From Symbiodinium sp. CCMP2592 (Eukaryota > Sar > Dinophyceae > Suessiales > Symbiodiniaceae): a DNA stretch of 64,000 bases. The notes below the pieces were generated by a model. The model was not told where the DNA came from, searched no databases, and saw only the letters and a program-made list of their open reading frames with translations. Below, in pieces: positions 1-11,831 of this stretch (within the stretch, counting starts at the first letter, position 1; every line of letters starts with the position of its first letter). Location of the stretch: NCBI GenBank assembly GCA_905221615.1, contig CAJNDT010000491.1, forward strand, positions 706,569 through 770,568, read 5' to 3'. The translations under genes and the position numbers were made by a program.

Positions 1-3000
1 AAATCCGAAACCTGGCAAGCCTTTGCAATTCACCCTAACCCTGAAACACTTACGTCCTAAACTTGCTAAACTTGGAACCATATGAACTTATGAACCATAG
101 ACTAGACACCAAGCGATGCAAAACCCTTAAGCTGCAAAGCCTATGCCCCAAAACCATAATACTACACCCTGAGCCTTCAGCACCAACTGTTCGTCCGAGA
201 AGCAAGTTCTCACTCGGCCGCTCGACACGGTAGGCAATCCAGGGAGCTTTCCGTTCCGTCTCGAGCCGCTCGCAGAGCAGTTTCTGGGAGGCATCCCAGG
301 GCGAAGCAGGGTAGTTGGGTTTGAAGTATACGGGGTCAAAAGATCACAGGTTGGTGTTCATGTTGATTTCAGTTTTGCGCTGTAGGGGTTAATTAGGTGT
401 ACACACAGGAGCACACCATTAATAAACGGGTTTCCGGTTGGGGCCGACCCTGCAGGTAGCTGTGCTCCTTGGGTTGTGCTCAAGCAATGTGGGATTTGTC
501 GAATGGCGTTGAGGCGTCAGGCTTCACAAGCTAGGCTATAGGAATCACATGCTGTTCTATGTGCGAGTCTGATGTATTACACCGTCTCTCTGAAATCAAC
601 ACTTTGCTGTGAAAGCTGCTGAACATCGCAACGGTACTGTTTCGACAAAATATCCAATTGTCTTGCAGAGACAGTTGAGCTCTGAAAGGCCATGACCTTG
701 CTCTCTGCTTTCTAGATGAGGGACCCCGCTACGGTGGGATGGCAAATAGAGTTTGCCAACAGCAGCTGGTGAATGGATAGCAAGACCTGCCAGCATTAGC
801 AATCGCTGGTAAGCCTTTGTAGAGCCTGACAAGCCTTAGTAGTAGCCAGGTTTGTTCGTGAGGGTTGCACAGCCCTGCCAAGACCTAGTAAGGATGACAG
901 GGCACACCGAGGCAAGTCGTTGGTTGTGAGCGCTCGCGAGAACCAATACAGCTATTGCTGAGCGCGTGTGAGCCCTTCTAGGGACTGGTGAGATCTAATG
1001 AGCACTGAGTGCTGGCGAGGCCATGTCAATTTACGGCGGGGTAAACGGAGTTCCAAGGTTGGCTCCAAACCAAGCAGCTCGGTAGCAACTGTAGCAAACT
1101 CCATGTGCCATCCCCCCGTAGGGGGTCCCACTAAAAATTATTTTTCGCTAGCTAGAGGAACAAATTCAAAGTGCTTGAAAACAAGTTAACGTATTCAATT
1201 GCCTTGATTTTTTGAATTTACCCGGGCGTCCTTGAACATGTCTTAACATCTCTGGTGTTGTTCGACAACCGTTCCAATCGTCCCTTTCATTGTTTCTAGA
1301 CACTCACAACCGGCTAGTTCAAACGGAGCGCCCTCGGAGCTACATGTTTCCGGATATGAGGGATTTTACGCAATAAGCGACCCTATAATGTAGACAATGT
1401 AGACCTTAAATAGTAGCTTACTTCTACAGTACCTAGGACACCGAAACAGGGTTCCTCTCTTTTCTGAAACCCCAATACTCGTTTAGCTTGGGTCTTCTGA
1501 AGTGGATCCTTCAAGGTCTGGGTTTCCAGCTGTTAGCAGTTTCTTGTTGACGAAGGTGGACCCAAAGGAAAAAATGCATATCTGTATGTATGGGCTTGCA
1601 CTTTACGGCTGGAGAGCTTTTACGGTTGGGGCTTTCGGGCCCAACCGACATGCAGGGCCTGCTTTTCCGAAGATGGGGCGGGAGCGATCCAAAACAGTTG
1701 CGAAATGTTGCATGCCTTGGTTCTAAACCCGGGCGTCTCAAGCCCTGGGCCGCCAAGACGGTTTACGAGTTCTTGCAATTTGGATGCATTGAAAGAAATT
1801 ATCCTTCAATGCGAAATCAGATTCGACAAGATGTCTTGCAGGGCTTGGGATACTAAGATGTCACAATATTCAACCCTGATAAGATTAGCCAGGCCGAGTC
1901 TGACAAACCCGCGTGGTGTGTGCATTCCAAATCACACTGCTTCCAGGAAAGGTCATTTGGGGTTTTGAAAAGAACCGGGGATTTTGCCGCGGGTTTGTTG
2001 CACGCTTGCACAAGGCCTCTGGTTTCCTGAAAATCCAAGTTTTCTGGGAGGTTAAAGATGAAGTTTTCTGGCTTTCAGGGGTTACTGTTAGAGTCGAGCA
2101 CGACGTCTCTGCTGGGCGGCACATTAGTGGGAAGAAGCCTGCCCGGGACAACGGGGAAACAACCTTCTAGGAGGGGTCAAACCCGACTATACATACTTGC
2201 GCGCAAACAAAAAAAGGCCGACGAGCGCTGTCGCCTAGGGAAGGGCGCAGCAGGAGCTACTGGTTTAACGATTCGAGGTTTCAAGGGACCCGAGTCATTG
2301 AGTCCCAGTCGTCTGATGGTGGTGTTCTGTTTCGCGGCGAAGGACCCAGCTCACACAAATCCACGCGGACGCTGATCCCCAGACCTTACACACCCGAGAT
2401 TCCTGAAACTAAATCTGGGCCAGGTGCCACGATAGACTTGCCTTCGGCGTAGATCTCGGTCATGAGGGGAGTGAGGCTGTGGTAAGCATCTCGGATGGGA
2501 AATAATCTCGGGTCCTGAAATGCTAAGATCACGGATTGAAAGCTTTACTCTAGAAGCCGTCACGAACACATTAATGTTGTGGGGTTTGGGATTCGACGAT
2601 ATCGGAGGCGTGCTGGGTGGCATTTCCTGGTCATCCGACTGCGGTCATCCGTCCAGGCTAACGACTTCCGGAAACCTAAACTCAAAACCCGATGCGTTCG
2701 TGAGCCGGTGTGAGATTAACGTGTATATTGAGATCGAAGACCCTAAACCTTCACCCTAAACCGGATGCCTCGTGCCCCAAACCTCGTAGCCAGAAGGGCT
2801 ACTGTAGCGGATAACAGCCCGAAAAGACTTATGCCCGTGAAAGAATCTAGAGGGATCCTAAATCTTGCTTGGCACGCGCAAGGGTCAATCACAGTAACCG
2901 CATAAACCGCATGAAAGGTTGGCCTGTATCTCCTACTTATTCCTATCCCCCTTACATGACCTTGCAACAAGCGTACTATGATACAGACGCTTCAGGCGAA

Positions 3001-4440
3001 TTCTTGCCGCCCAATTGCCCGTGCAACTTACGGCTTATGGGCTATGGTCTGGGCTACGGGTTTCTAGTCTTAGGGGTTGAGGGTTATTGGGGCTTTTAGG
3101 CTGCAAGCTTGAATCTTAAGCGCCTACTGCCTTTCTCTTGCATTTTGGGCGGGAGTGCGTTTCGTCTTGCCGGCTTGCTCGCTACAAACGACTGGTCTGG
3201 GGCTCACTCATTTAGACAATCGAAAGATTTGGGTGAGGGTTCGCGAGGATACCAACATTGACAATCCAGAAGCTCCTGGCGTTTGCTGCCGCGACTATCC
3301 TGCTGACGGTCACTATGAATACGATGACCATATCTGAACCGAAACCGCAAGACTTATGACAATTAAGAATTACATAGAAACCGATGTTGTCGGTGCTACA
3401 AGTTTTATTCCGATTCCTCTTTGACTTCCCCATGTGGCACGGAATATCTGGCATTTTCGGGGGGTCGAATATCTTTATAGGCCAGGGATTGAAACACAGG
3501 GCTTCCCAGGGCCTTCCCGGTTGAAGCCCGGACCCCGTAAATGGTTGTAACTAATTACCCTAAATCTGTGTAGAACCGTCGGTGGACCCAGAAGGCGTAC
3601 TCGCCAAAGGATCCCACATATCTGCATAGTACACGGTAAAGCTCCCATTTTGGATAACATGACTATGGTTTTGTACGTATAAACCACGTCAAAACCCAGG
3701 ACCCTTTCGGAGGGTGAGCACTCGTACCGTCACGTATGTCAAAATGATCAGAGTCTAGTGCACGGGATGACCCGGGCGAGGTAAATCGTGAACTGTTTGC
3801 TTCAGAAACTCACCATTGAAATGCTGAGGCCGAAAAACCTGAACGGACGAAATGATCTCTGCAAGCTGGCTGTTACCAAATGCCAACCTCTGGCTAACTC
3901 TTGGAATCACACGAATCTAGAACGGAGCTGAGCCATAGACTTTGGTAGGGTTTACAAGCACCTGCAGACTACAGTCTGCATATGGCCCCGCGCAGCCGTA
4001 AGCTGTTCGAGTGGCTTGCGAAGTTCGCATCCAGCTGGCCTATTCCTCGATTGCTGTCAGAGAAATTGAGAGGTTGGGTTTGGGGTTTCCGGTGGCGACA
4101 AACTGTTTGTGGAATTGGTTCGTAAACGCTGGACCTGGTGCTGCCTTGAAAAAGCTACCCCTTTACCCCGGTCTATCGCACCCGTTGCTTGAACCACCGC
4201 AAGGGCTGCAGTGCAGTTATGTTCATGCAAGGGTGCAGAATAAGCTGAATCGGCAGTACATCCTGAGACCCTTCCATGGACCGATTCCTTTAAGGATTCC
4301 GTCCATATAAAAGGCAGGATGGATCTGCTCACCGAGCGTTGCTCAGACTCAAAGCTTCAACCGAACTTAACCTCCACAATTTCACAAGGCGTGTAGCTGG
4401 ATGCGATGGCTACGTGCCTGGGAACCCGTGTCATTCCCAA
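1..4440. other. Intergenic DNA without recognisable genes
   Basis: I find no convincing gene here on either strand: reading frames are under about 110 codons, overlap each other on both strands, and show no motif. Short words like CCCTAAACC occur near 30-60 and 2738-2762, resembling degenerate TTTAGGG-type telomere repeats. A loose repetition of 'ggtaag/gacaag/tagtaagg' words lies near 790-1030. Otherwise nothing is visible. Confidence 0.6.
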
Positions 4441-6160
4441 CAGCACATACTGTTGGGTTTCAGTCTCCAAAAAAAAAAAGGCCTGGATCAAAGTTGCTAC
4501 GACGACGGAGTAATCCGAAAATGATGGAATATGAAGGCGGGAGGCTGTATCAAAGTTGCTACGGACGGCACGACAACGGAGTAATCCGAAAATGATGGAA
4601 TGTAAAGGACGGGAGGTCTGGATCAAAGCTGCTACGGACGGCACGGCGACGGAATAATCCGGAAATGATGGAAATACGAAGGACGGGAGGCCTGGATCAA
4701 AGTTGCTACGGACGGCACGACGACAGAATAATCCGGAAATGATGGAATATGACTATAATATGACTTATGAGCTTATGAATGACGGAAATTTCCGTAACTG
4801 ACGGAACATACAAGATGGAACAACGACGGAGTAATCCGGAAATGATGAAATCATGATGAAACATGAATGACGGAAATTTCGGGACATGAAGGAAAATAAA
4901 AGAAGAAAGAAAATCAACGGAATAATTTGGAAATGATGAAGAAAGATGCATGATGAATGACGGAAATTTCCCAACAGCACATATTATTGGGTTTCAGTCT
5001 CTAAAGCAAAGAGACCTGGATCAAATTGGCTGCAGACCGCCAAACCGGGAAGACGACGGAACAATCCGGAAATTATGGAATATGAATGCAGAAATTCCCA
5101 ACAGCACATTGGGTTTCAACCTCTAAAGAAAACAGGCCTAGATCAAATTTGCTGCGCGAAAATGATGAAATATGAATCTGAATAACAGAAATTTCCGGAA
5201 ATGACAGAACATAAAAGACGGACAAACGACGGAATAATCCGGAAATGATGAAACATGAATGACCGAAGTTTCCGGAAATCACGGACCATAACAGCCGGGA
5301 AAACAACGGAATAATTCGGGAAGTGATGAAATAATGATGAAATATGAAGGACGGGAACTTCCGGAAATGGCGGAACAAAAAAACAGCAAAACGACAGAAT
5401 GATCCAGAAATGATGAAAATAATGATCAAACATGAATGACGGGAATTTCAGGAAGTGACGGAACATAAAAAAGGGAAAAACGACGAAATAATCAGGAAAC
5501 GTAGAAATAATGATCAAATATGAATGACGGAAATGGAACATACAAGACGGACAGACCACGGAACATGTAGAGCGGAAGTGGTGAAAAAATGGTGAAATAT
5601 GCATGACGAAAACTGCCGGCAATGAGAGAACATAACGGACGGAATAAGCCATAACATGATCCGGAAACAATGAGCATGTTGATGAAATATGAATGACGGA
5701 AACTGCAGGAAATGACGGAACATAAACCACGTAAAAAACGACCTATGAATGACGGAAATTTCCGGACATGATGGAAATCATGATCAAACTGAATATGAAT
5801 GACTGCAATTTCCGGAAATGACGGAACATAACACCCGGCAAAGACACGGTAATAATCAAGAAACGATGAAATAATGATGAAGCATGAATGATGGAAATTC
5901 CAGGAAATGAACATAAAAGACTGAAGAACGATGGAATAATCCGGGAAGGAACATACAAGATTGAAAAACGGCGGAATTATCCGGAAATGATGAACTAGTG
6001 ATGAAATATCAATGACGGAAATTTTCCGAAATGACGGAACATCAAAGACGGAAAAATCCGGGAATGACTAAATCATGAATGACAGAAGTTTTCGGAAAAA
6101 TGACGGTGCATAAAAGACAGAAAAGCGTCGGAATATTCCGGGATGATATATATATATATA
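4441..6160. repeat. Degenerate minisatellite array, left half
   Basis: The segment is built from drifted copies of units containing GACGGAAATTTCC, GGAATAATCCGGAAATGAT and GACGGAACATAAAAGACGG, recurring about every 70-100 bp. At 4480-4740 the unit is a roughly 70-bp block with 'ggcctggatcaaagttgctacgg'-like words (four copies). A roughly 65-bp block starting AACAGCACAT and containing TTGGGTTTCAGTCTC appears near 4440, 4973 and 5099. The long phenylalanine/serine-rich minus-strand frames here are produced by the repeat and are not genes. The same array resumes at 27905 after the DIRS-like element, so the element was inserted into it. Confidence 0.8.
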
Positions 6161-6165
6161 TATGT

Positions 6166-6390
6166 CAGTTACTACGATCGCAGACGTTCGATACCCTCAC
6201 TGAACAGACTATCGGCGATCGCACCTTTTTCCTGCGACCGCAACGTGGGAGTCGGCCACAGTCGGATCATCAAAATTTCACTTGATCTTCACAAGTCCGA
6301 TCGGACCCCCGATCGCCGAGGGGTGCGCCATGGCATTCGCCACAGACCGCAACATCATCCGATCGGACACATCAGACAAGCGATATTCCC
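6166..6390. repeat. Terminal repeat A, outer copy (DIRS-like element)
   Basis: A 225-bp segment starting CAGTTACTACGATCGC and ending CGATATTCCC. It is repeated without visible difference at 7398-7622. Its outer edge abuts the TA-rich flank, so it marks one end of the element. Confidence 0.9.
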
Positions 6391-7241
6391 CGCGAACAAA
6401 ATTAAAAGTCCGATCGGATCATCGGGCTCCGGTGACGGCTCCTCGATCGGATCGTCGTCGAGGGGGGCCGCGCCGAGCAAGTCGATCAACTGCCGCTCGA
6501 CAGCACGAAAAGCTGCATCAGGAGTAGCTTTGGCTTTCGTCCGAGCGGGAGTAGCGCGAGAAGCCTGGTACGCCGCGATCTGGGCGGGAGTCGGCGGCGC
6601 TTTGGGCGGCGGACTCGAGCTCCTCGTAGGCACCATGATCTCGGTGCCGGGAGGGAGCTGCGTACCGGGCGGGAGCTGATCCAGCCGCCGTGGGGGCTGC
6701 CCCGGAATGACATAGTGAGCCGGTCCGCTGATGTGAACGTCAGCGGGCACGGCGTCGAGCGATCTGGGGGGCTGCCCTGGAACTATGGGCGTGGAGGACC
6801 AGCCTTGGGATCCACATAGTAGACCGGCTGATCCATGCCTCTGTTGCGATGAGCTTTGGCCGGGGGCGCTTTGGGCACCGGCCGCTGAACAGAGGGCACG
6901 CCCATCACTTGATCCCAGTTGAGGGGAGGATCTGCCCCGTGATCGTAGCCGGCCGGCTGGTGACGATCGCGATCACGATGAGCCGGCGGCGTGACCCAGG
7001 GGGTCTTTCGGCAGAAATGACACATATCCAGGCGACGATCGCAAGCCGTGCACAAAGGAGTGCGCTGGTTGGGAGCCCACTCTTCGCGGGGGACCCGAAC
7101 GGCTGCGTAACATTCGTCTTGGCCGTCCCCGTCGCAGAAGCAGCCGGTGAACAGGCCGCAATCCACGCAGGGACGGCAGAGCTGATCTGTGTCGCCGAAA
7201 GCGAGCGCTTGAAGGCCAACGTCGTTGCGAGGATCCCGCAT
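6355..7241 (-). pseudogene. Cysteine-rich protein of the DIRS-like element (frameshifted)
   Basis: From an ATG at 7241 the frame encodes a cysteine-rich segment with CRPCVDCGLFTGCFCDG, then CTACDRRLDMCHFCRK, which look like paired zinc-binding knuckles. It stops at 6783. A second frame (about 6790-6355) continues with a proline-rich stretch in which V-P-G-Q-P-P-R is repeated, suggesting one protein of about 290 residues broken by a single indel near 6790. Proteins with this CxxC-rich signature are, as far as I recall, common in dinoflagellate gene sets with unknown function; that memory cannot be checked here. The gene lies between a B repeat and the outer A repeat, and its 3' end runs into repeat A. 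Confidence 0.5.
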
Positions 7242-7273
7242 ACCGAAAAGAACAGATAGGGTGGAGAGGGTGG

Positions 7274-7397
7274 GATTTTTCGGTATGGCCCGATCGGCTA
7301 TCGCCAAAATGGCCACGGAGAAAATAGATCAAGTCTGTTCCAACGATCGCGAAACTGATCTCCTAATTCCTACCCACCAGACCGATAATTAGGAGAC
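7274..7397. repeat. Terminal repeat B, inner copy
   Basis: A 124-bp segment identical by eye to 27734-27857. It abuts repeat A exactly at 7397/7398. On the minus strand it contains at 7318-7303 a 16-mer differing by one base from the core of the dinoflagellate spliced leader. Confidence 0.9.
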
Positions 7398-7622
7398 CAG
7401 TTACTACGATCGCAGACGTTCGATACCCTCACTGAACAGACTATCGGCGATCGCACCTTTTTCCTGCGACCGCAACGTGGGAGTCGGCCACAGTCGGATC
7501 ATCAAAATTTCACTTGATCTTCACAAGTCCGATCGGACCCCCGATCGCCGAGGGGTGCGCCATGGCATTCGCCACAGACCGCAACATCATCCGATCGGAC
7601 ACATCAGACAAGCGATATTCCC
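7398..7622. repeat. Terminal repeat A, inner copy
   Basis: Second copy of the 225-bp repeat A, immediately downstream (minus-strand sense) of the RNase H reading frame, which ends at 7629. It abuts repeat B, producing the A-B junction typical of split direct repeats. Confidence 0.9.
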
Positions 7623-7628
7623 AGGCCC

Positions 7629-9831
7629 TCAAACTCCTTTCGGAAAGTCCGAGAGGACAGTGATCCAACCACACATCAGACCTGTAGCGACATCACCACG
7701 AGAGGGATTATCCGCCGGGTTCGAATCGGTCGGTACCCGATCGATATAAACAGAGCACCTAAGCTCCAGAACAAGCTCCCAGAAAATTCCTACGAGCTCG
7801 CAGACGTCCTCTTTTGCAGAGTAGCCTTTGATCAAAGCTGCCTCTACAGGCTCGGAATCGATAAAGAGGAGGACCAGCTTTCCACGGATCTCTTCCCTGA
7901 AAGTCTGTATCGCAGCGACCGCGGCCAAAAGTTCGATCATGCAAATTTGGGTTTTCCGGGGGAACCACCTCGACATGATCTGCCGTGACACCCCCGAGGC
8001 GAATTGCCTAGGCTGATCGTCCCTAGTGAACATCACTCCTCCAATCATCTCAGAAGAGGGATCCTTGGGGTTCGAGCTCGGCGCCGATCCATCCGTGAAG
8101 ATCACCACGTCGGACTTCCGCGGCCCCGAACTGGGGATAGGCCTCGGAGGCCCATGCATCACGAGCGTCCGCCACTTGTAGAGGGAGTAGAGGAGAGCAG
8201 GCGATAGGCTCGTACTGACCGTCTTCCGGGAGTATTGCCTCTCCGACAGAGATCTCAGGAAGGCTCGGCCGATCTTCCCCCAGAGCTGCGAAGCGCCGAA
8301 CATCAGCTTTCCTCTGAGCTTCCCGGCTTGGCCGGGAGACATCTCTTCGTGTTCCAGGATCGACGAGATCTCATCGAAGAGCTCCTGCTTCCTGGACTTC
8401 TTGATCTTGAGCAAGTACTGATCGAGGTCATAGGTCACGCCCAGGATCGTGGGATCCGAGCAGAGCTGGAGCTTCTGCTGATCGAACCGGGCCCCGAGCC
8501 ACCAATGGACCTTTCTCGGCCAGCGCGAACGCACTATCTGCCGTGGCCTCCGGCTCGAAGCCGTACTTGTCGTCATAGAAGTTGAAGCCGGCCACGATGA
8601 ACACGCGCCTTAGAATGTCGGTAATCGCAGCCGAGCGGCGGTTGTAGTTATAGACGGCCGAGACCAAGCCGAAGGAGTGGCCGACCATCACGAAGAACGC
8701 CACCTTTCCCGTGGCCGGATCCTTCAGAGCGACCACACTCCACTTGCGATGGGCCGGAGAGATCGGCACCTGCCGATAGGCTCGCCGCTCGTCCAGGACC
8801 CAACCACGTAGCGGGGACTTCGGCAGCCGCGAGCGCAGCCACTTGATCACCGCCACGTTCGCGTCCGTCGAGGGGAGTTCGAGTTTCTCGGTGACGATCG
8901 TCGCCATGTTGATCCCATTTGAGGTAGCACTGTCAACTCCCCTGACTTTGTTCTTTTGAACCACTTCAAAGCGTTGAGTAGGGATCCAATGATCATCGCC
9001 GACGAACTCCGAGACTTCGGCCTCGTCGAAGAAGGGACCGATCGCCGACCCTTCTCGAACATCTTCCATGGTCCCTTCCCAGACCTTGGGAGAGTGCTCG
9101 GTGATCGGAGATTTCCGAATCGCGCCTAACACCTTCGATCGAAATTCCCAGGCCCTCGAGCGAAGGGCATCAACCGAGAGATGCTCCGCATGAGGTTTGC
9201 GATCGGGCTTCCATCGGTGGGAGGAGGCAATATCGCCGACGATCGGCATGCCCGCCATGATCTGATCTACCAGGTCAGTGTCACTGCATTTGGCCTCATT
9301 CATGAGCTCCCGCCAAAGGGCGACGTGGAAAAACTGACCCATTTCCAGTGGACGACCGTCTGGGCCGCCGCGAAGAAGACGGCGCAGATGCCGATCTGGT
9401 ATCTGCTTGAGCAAGGAGTCAGAGGACGGGAGCAAATCTTGAGCTCGCTGTTCCCAATGCTGCAGAAGAGAGGCTCGACGATCGCGCACTTGAGCAGGAT
9501 CACGAACAATTTGCTCCAGAACATCAAGGAGGTCTGGGTCGATATCCGCGTCCTTTGTTAACGGGTGCGTAGCTTCCAAGGCGAAAGCGATCGCTTCACC
9601 CGGGTGCATCTCCGTGCCGATCAGCGGAGCCACGACAGACTTCTTCATCTGGTAACCCGCGGCGACGGCCTTCTTGCCGGCCGATCGTTGGCGATGTTCC
9701 GCGGCTTTGACCGGGGCGCCATGGGGCCGCTTCCGATCGGAGTCCGGGGTCTCGAGCGCAAAAGTGAGAGTTTGCCAGGACCGATCCACGTGATCACCTG
9801 TGTTCACCGGCGCCGGCTGGAAGCCCAACTA
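7629..9831 (-). pseudogene. Reverse transcriptase-RNase H of the DIRS-like element (frameshifted)
   Basis: The first frame (9828-8428) carries an N-terminal region of about 280 residues, then an RT palm: G-W-V-L-D-E-R-R-A-Y-R-Q-V-P as the first catalytic-Asp region and F-Y-D-D-K as the YxDD-type box. The second frame (8576-7629) continues with the RT thumb and an RNase H domain: FTDGSAP, an internal glutamate in IELLAAVAA, IDSEP, and a late D..SRG. The two parts meet at an extra A around 8512-8514, so this was one protein. RT plus RNase H without a DDE integrase fits the YR retrotransposon class. A single in-frame TAG (9829-9831) separates it from the upstream 2OG-like domain in the same reading frame. 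It is probably inactive unless the breaks are sequencing errors. Confidence 0.8.
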
Positions 9832-10470
9832 AAGGAGTTGTTCGAACTCGTCGGCAGGGATCCGATCGACCCCCTGCACCGAGTACAAGGCGAGGACCAC
9901 CCGAGTGCCGATCCAGGGCAGGGTCGCGTGCAGAGCTTCCTTAGCATTGAAGAGGATCTTATTGTCGACGAAGTCGATGAGGAAACCGGGGATGGAGCGT
10001 CCCTCGATTTCTCTTACATCGGGCCCGAGCGGGTCTTCGATCCAGAGCCCGCCTCCTTCAAACGACCCGAGCTTGAAGACAATGTTCGGGATCGGCTCAT
10101 TGCCCGAGTCACGGTGAGGTTCGGCCTCCTGATCGTAGAGGACGGCGAACGACGTGAAGAGCGCCTCCGGAGCCTGTTGAGCGATGTACGTGGTGATCGC
10201 CTTGATCGACCACGGCCATGAGTGACAGGACGATCGCAGTCTTGTAATGCCTCCGTGGCGATAGGCTCCCGCGAAGAAAGCCCCGCCTCGTTCGTCGGCA
10301 GCCTTACGCTGACCCTGAACAGGGAGCTCTGTAGCCAAGTCGAGGATCTCCTCACGCAGAAGCGGAGCTCGCTTTCTCAGGAGATCTTGTGCGCGGGATT
10401 CCAGATCACAGCCCCCACGCGCGCCGGACAAGGTAAGGTGAGGAGCACTATCAGATTCGCTGGGAACCGA
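9832..10470 (-). pseudogene. 2OG-Fe(II) dioxygenase-like domain inside the DIRS-like polyprotein
   Basis: About 200 residues continue the same reading frame as the Gag-like protein upstream, after one TGA, and as the RT downstream, before one TAG. The pattern is EPHRDSGNE (HxD), then GGGLWIED, then HATLPWIGTRVVLALY, giving HxD, a distal His and an Arg placed as in the double-stranded beta-helix of Fe(II)/2-oxoglutarate dioxygenases. The same pattern is found in the unrelated Copia-like element at the right of the window. The function in the retroelement is unknown. A role in DNA base modification is only a hypothesis, prompted by the 5-hydroxymethyluracil known in dinoflagellate DNA. The alternative is a decayed fold used structurally. 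Confidence 0.55.
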
Positions 10471-11744
10471 TCAGTGGTTGCTGATCATGGCATGCGGCTC
10501 CCCACAGACCATGCACAGGTGCTTGAAACGACAGTTGTCGCCGGACACGCAACCGAGCGAGGAGTTGAAGTAGTGGCACCGGCGAGCGCCCTGCACCTTC
10601 TTGGCCGCATCGGCGATGAGCTTCCACTCCTTCTCTGGGATCCGATTGTCCCGCTTGAGCTTCTTGTTGGGATCTTCCTTAACGACCTTCTTCGGCGGAT
10701 CGTCCTTCGAAGGAGTCTGCAGTCGCTTTTTCTTCTTCCCTCCGCCCCGAGGCCTTTTGAACGGGGTGTGGGGAGGAGGAGGAACTTCATCCTCTTTGAC
10801 CTGATCAGGGTTATTCGCGAGCTGCTGGCGGTTCTGTTCCATCTTCGAGAGAGTCGCTGAAGTGCGAGCATCGTTCCACAAATATTTGTGGTTGGTGAGC
10901 ACCTCGACCAGGGCCTGCGAGAACGAGATGTACGTCGCTCTCTGTTCAGACAGCAGGCGAAAGATCTTCTTCCGGATAGCTCGGTCCGCCGCCATGAGGA
11001 ATGGCAAGCCGGGACATTCCGAGCGGAACTGCTCCAATTCCTGCAAGTACTTCAGCGGGCCCTCGGTGCGTGAGAACGCGCAAATGTTGAGGTATTCGAG
11101 CGCCATGAAGAAAGCATGCAGACGGTTGAACAGAGTCGTGACATCGGTGACCGGCTCGGGTTGATCAGCCTTAGAGATGGACAGGAGATCTTCGGCGTTC
11201 CGAGAAAGTCCAGACTTGACCACTATCACATCCGATCGGGTCCTGATCTCGGCCGGCTCGTAGAACGGAACGATCCCATGGATCAGGAAATCACGGGACA
11301 GCCGTTCGACGAACTTCTTATGCGGCTCTTTGGCGTCGATCAGGATGACGTCGGGGTGGACCCTCACGAAGCGATCGCGAAACTCCGCGTGGTCCTCCTG
11401 GGAGAGCTCCGGGATCTTGTTCGGGTCTTCCTCCATACGAGCTCGCCGAGAGGCGTATTGCGTTTGTAGCGCTTGAGCAGCTTGCCACACCGCCGCCAAG
11501 GACATCACGGAGAGCTCCTGTGCTGCCGCATGAGCGGGGTCAAGTCATCTTGCCACAGCCGACGGATTGTCGCCTTTGCCGAGGTGAGATCCTGCCCCAG
11601 CATTGCGAACATCTCGACTGTGAGGAGACCTTTGTCGGCCGAGAGCCTGCAGAGGGCTGGATCTAGCCCCTGTCTCCCGAAGATCTGGCGCAGGTTCAGC
11701 TTCGGGGTCGCCGCCTCATTCGCGTATGCGGTGCGATCGACCAT
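10471..11744 (-). pseudogene. Gag-like protein with CCCH zinc finger (DIRS-like element)
   Basis: Two overlapping frames make up the product. 11744-11505 gives an N-terminal helix-rich part (FAMLGQDLTSAKATIRRLW) and 11505-10471 gives the main part. The body has charged helical segments, then a lysine/proline-rich linker (KRPRGGGKKKKR), and ends with CHYFNSSLGCVSGDNCRFKH, a CCCH-type zinc finger, followed by CMVCGEPH. This arrangement suits a nucleic-acid-binding Gag. The frame is interrupted by TGA at 10471-10473 but stays open beyond it into the dioxygenase-like and RT domains, so the original product was probably one Gag-2OG-RT-RNase H polyprotein. Whether the overlap at 11505 is a frameshift or a real two-ORF arrangement is not clear. 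Confidence 0.65.
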
Positions 11745-11831
11745 GGCTGCCTAACGAGCTGTCTGAAAAGAAAAGCTACGGTCAGGGAGAGGCTCAGCTC
11801 GAGTGGCCATCGTGACTGCGAACAGCTGTGT

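Noticed and set aside
4706-5958. Long phenylalanine/serine-rich minus-strand frames (up to 195 codons)
   Set aside because: They are produced by the minisatellite units, overlap in three frames and have no motif.
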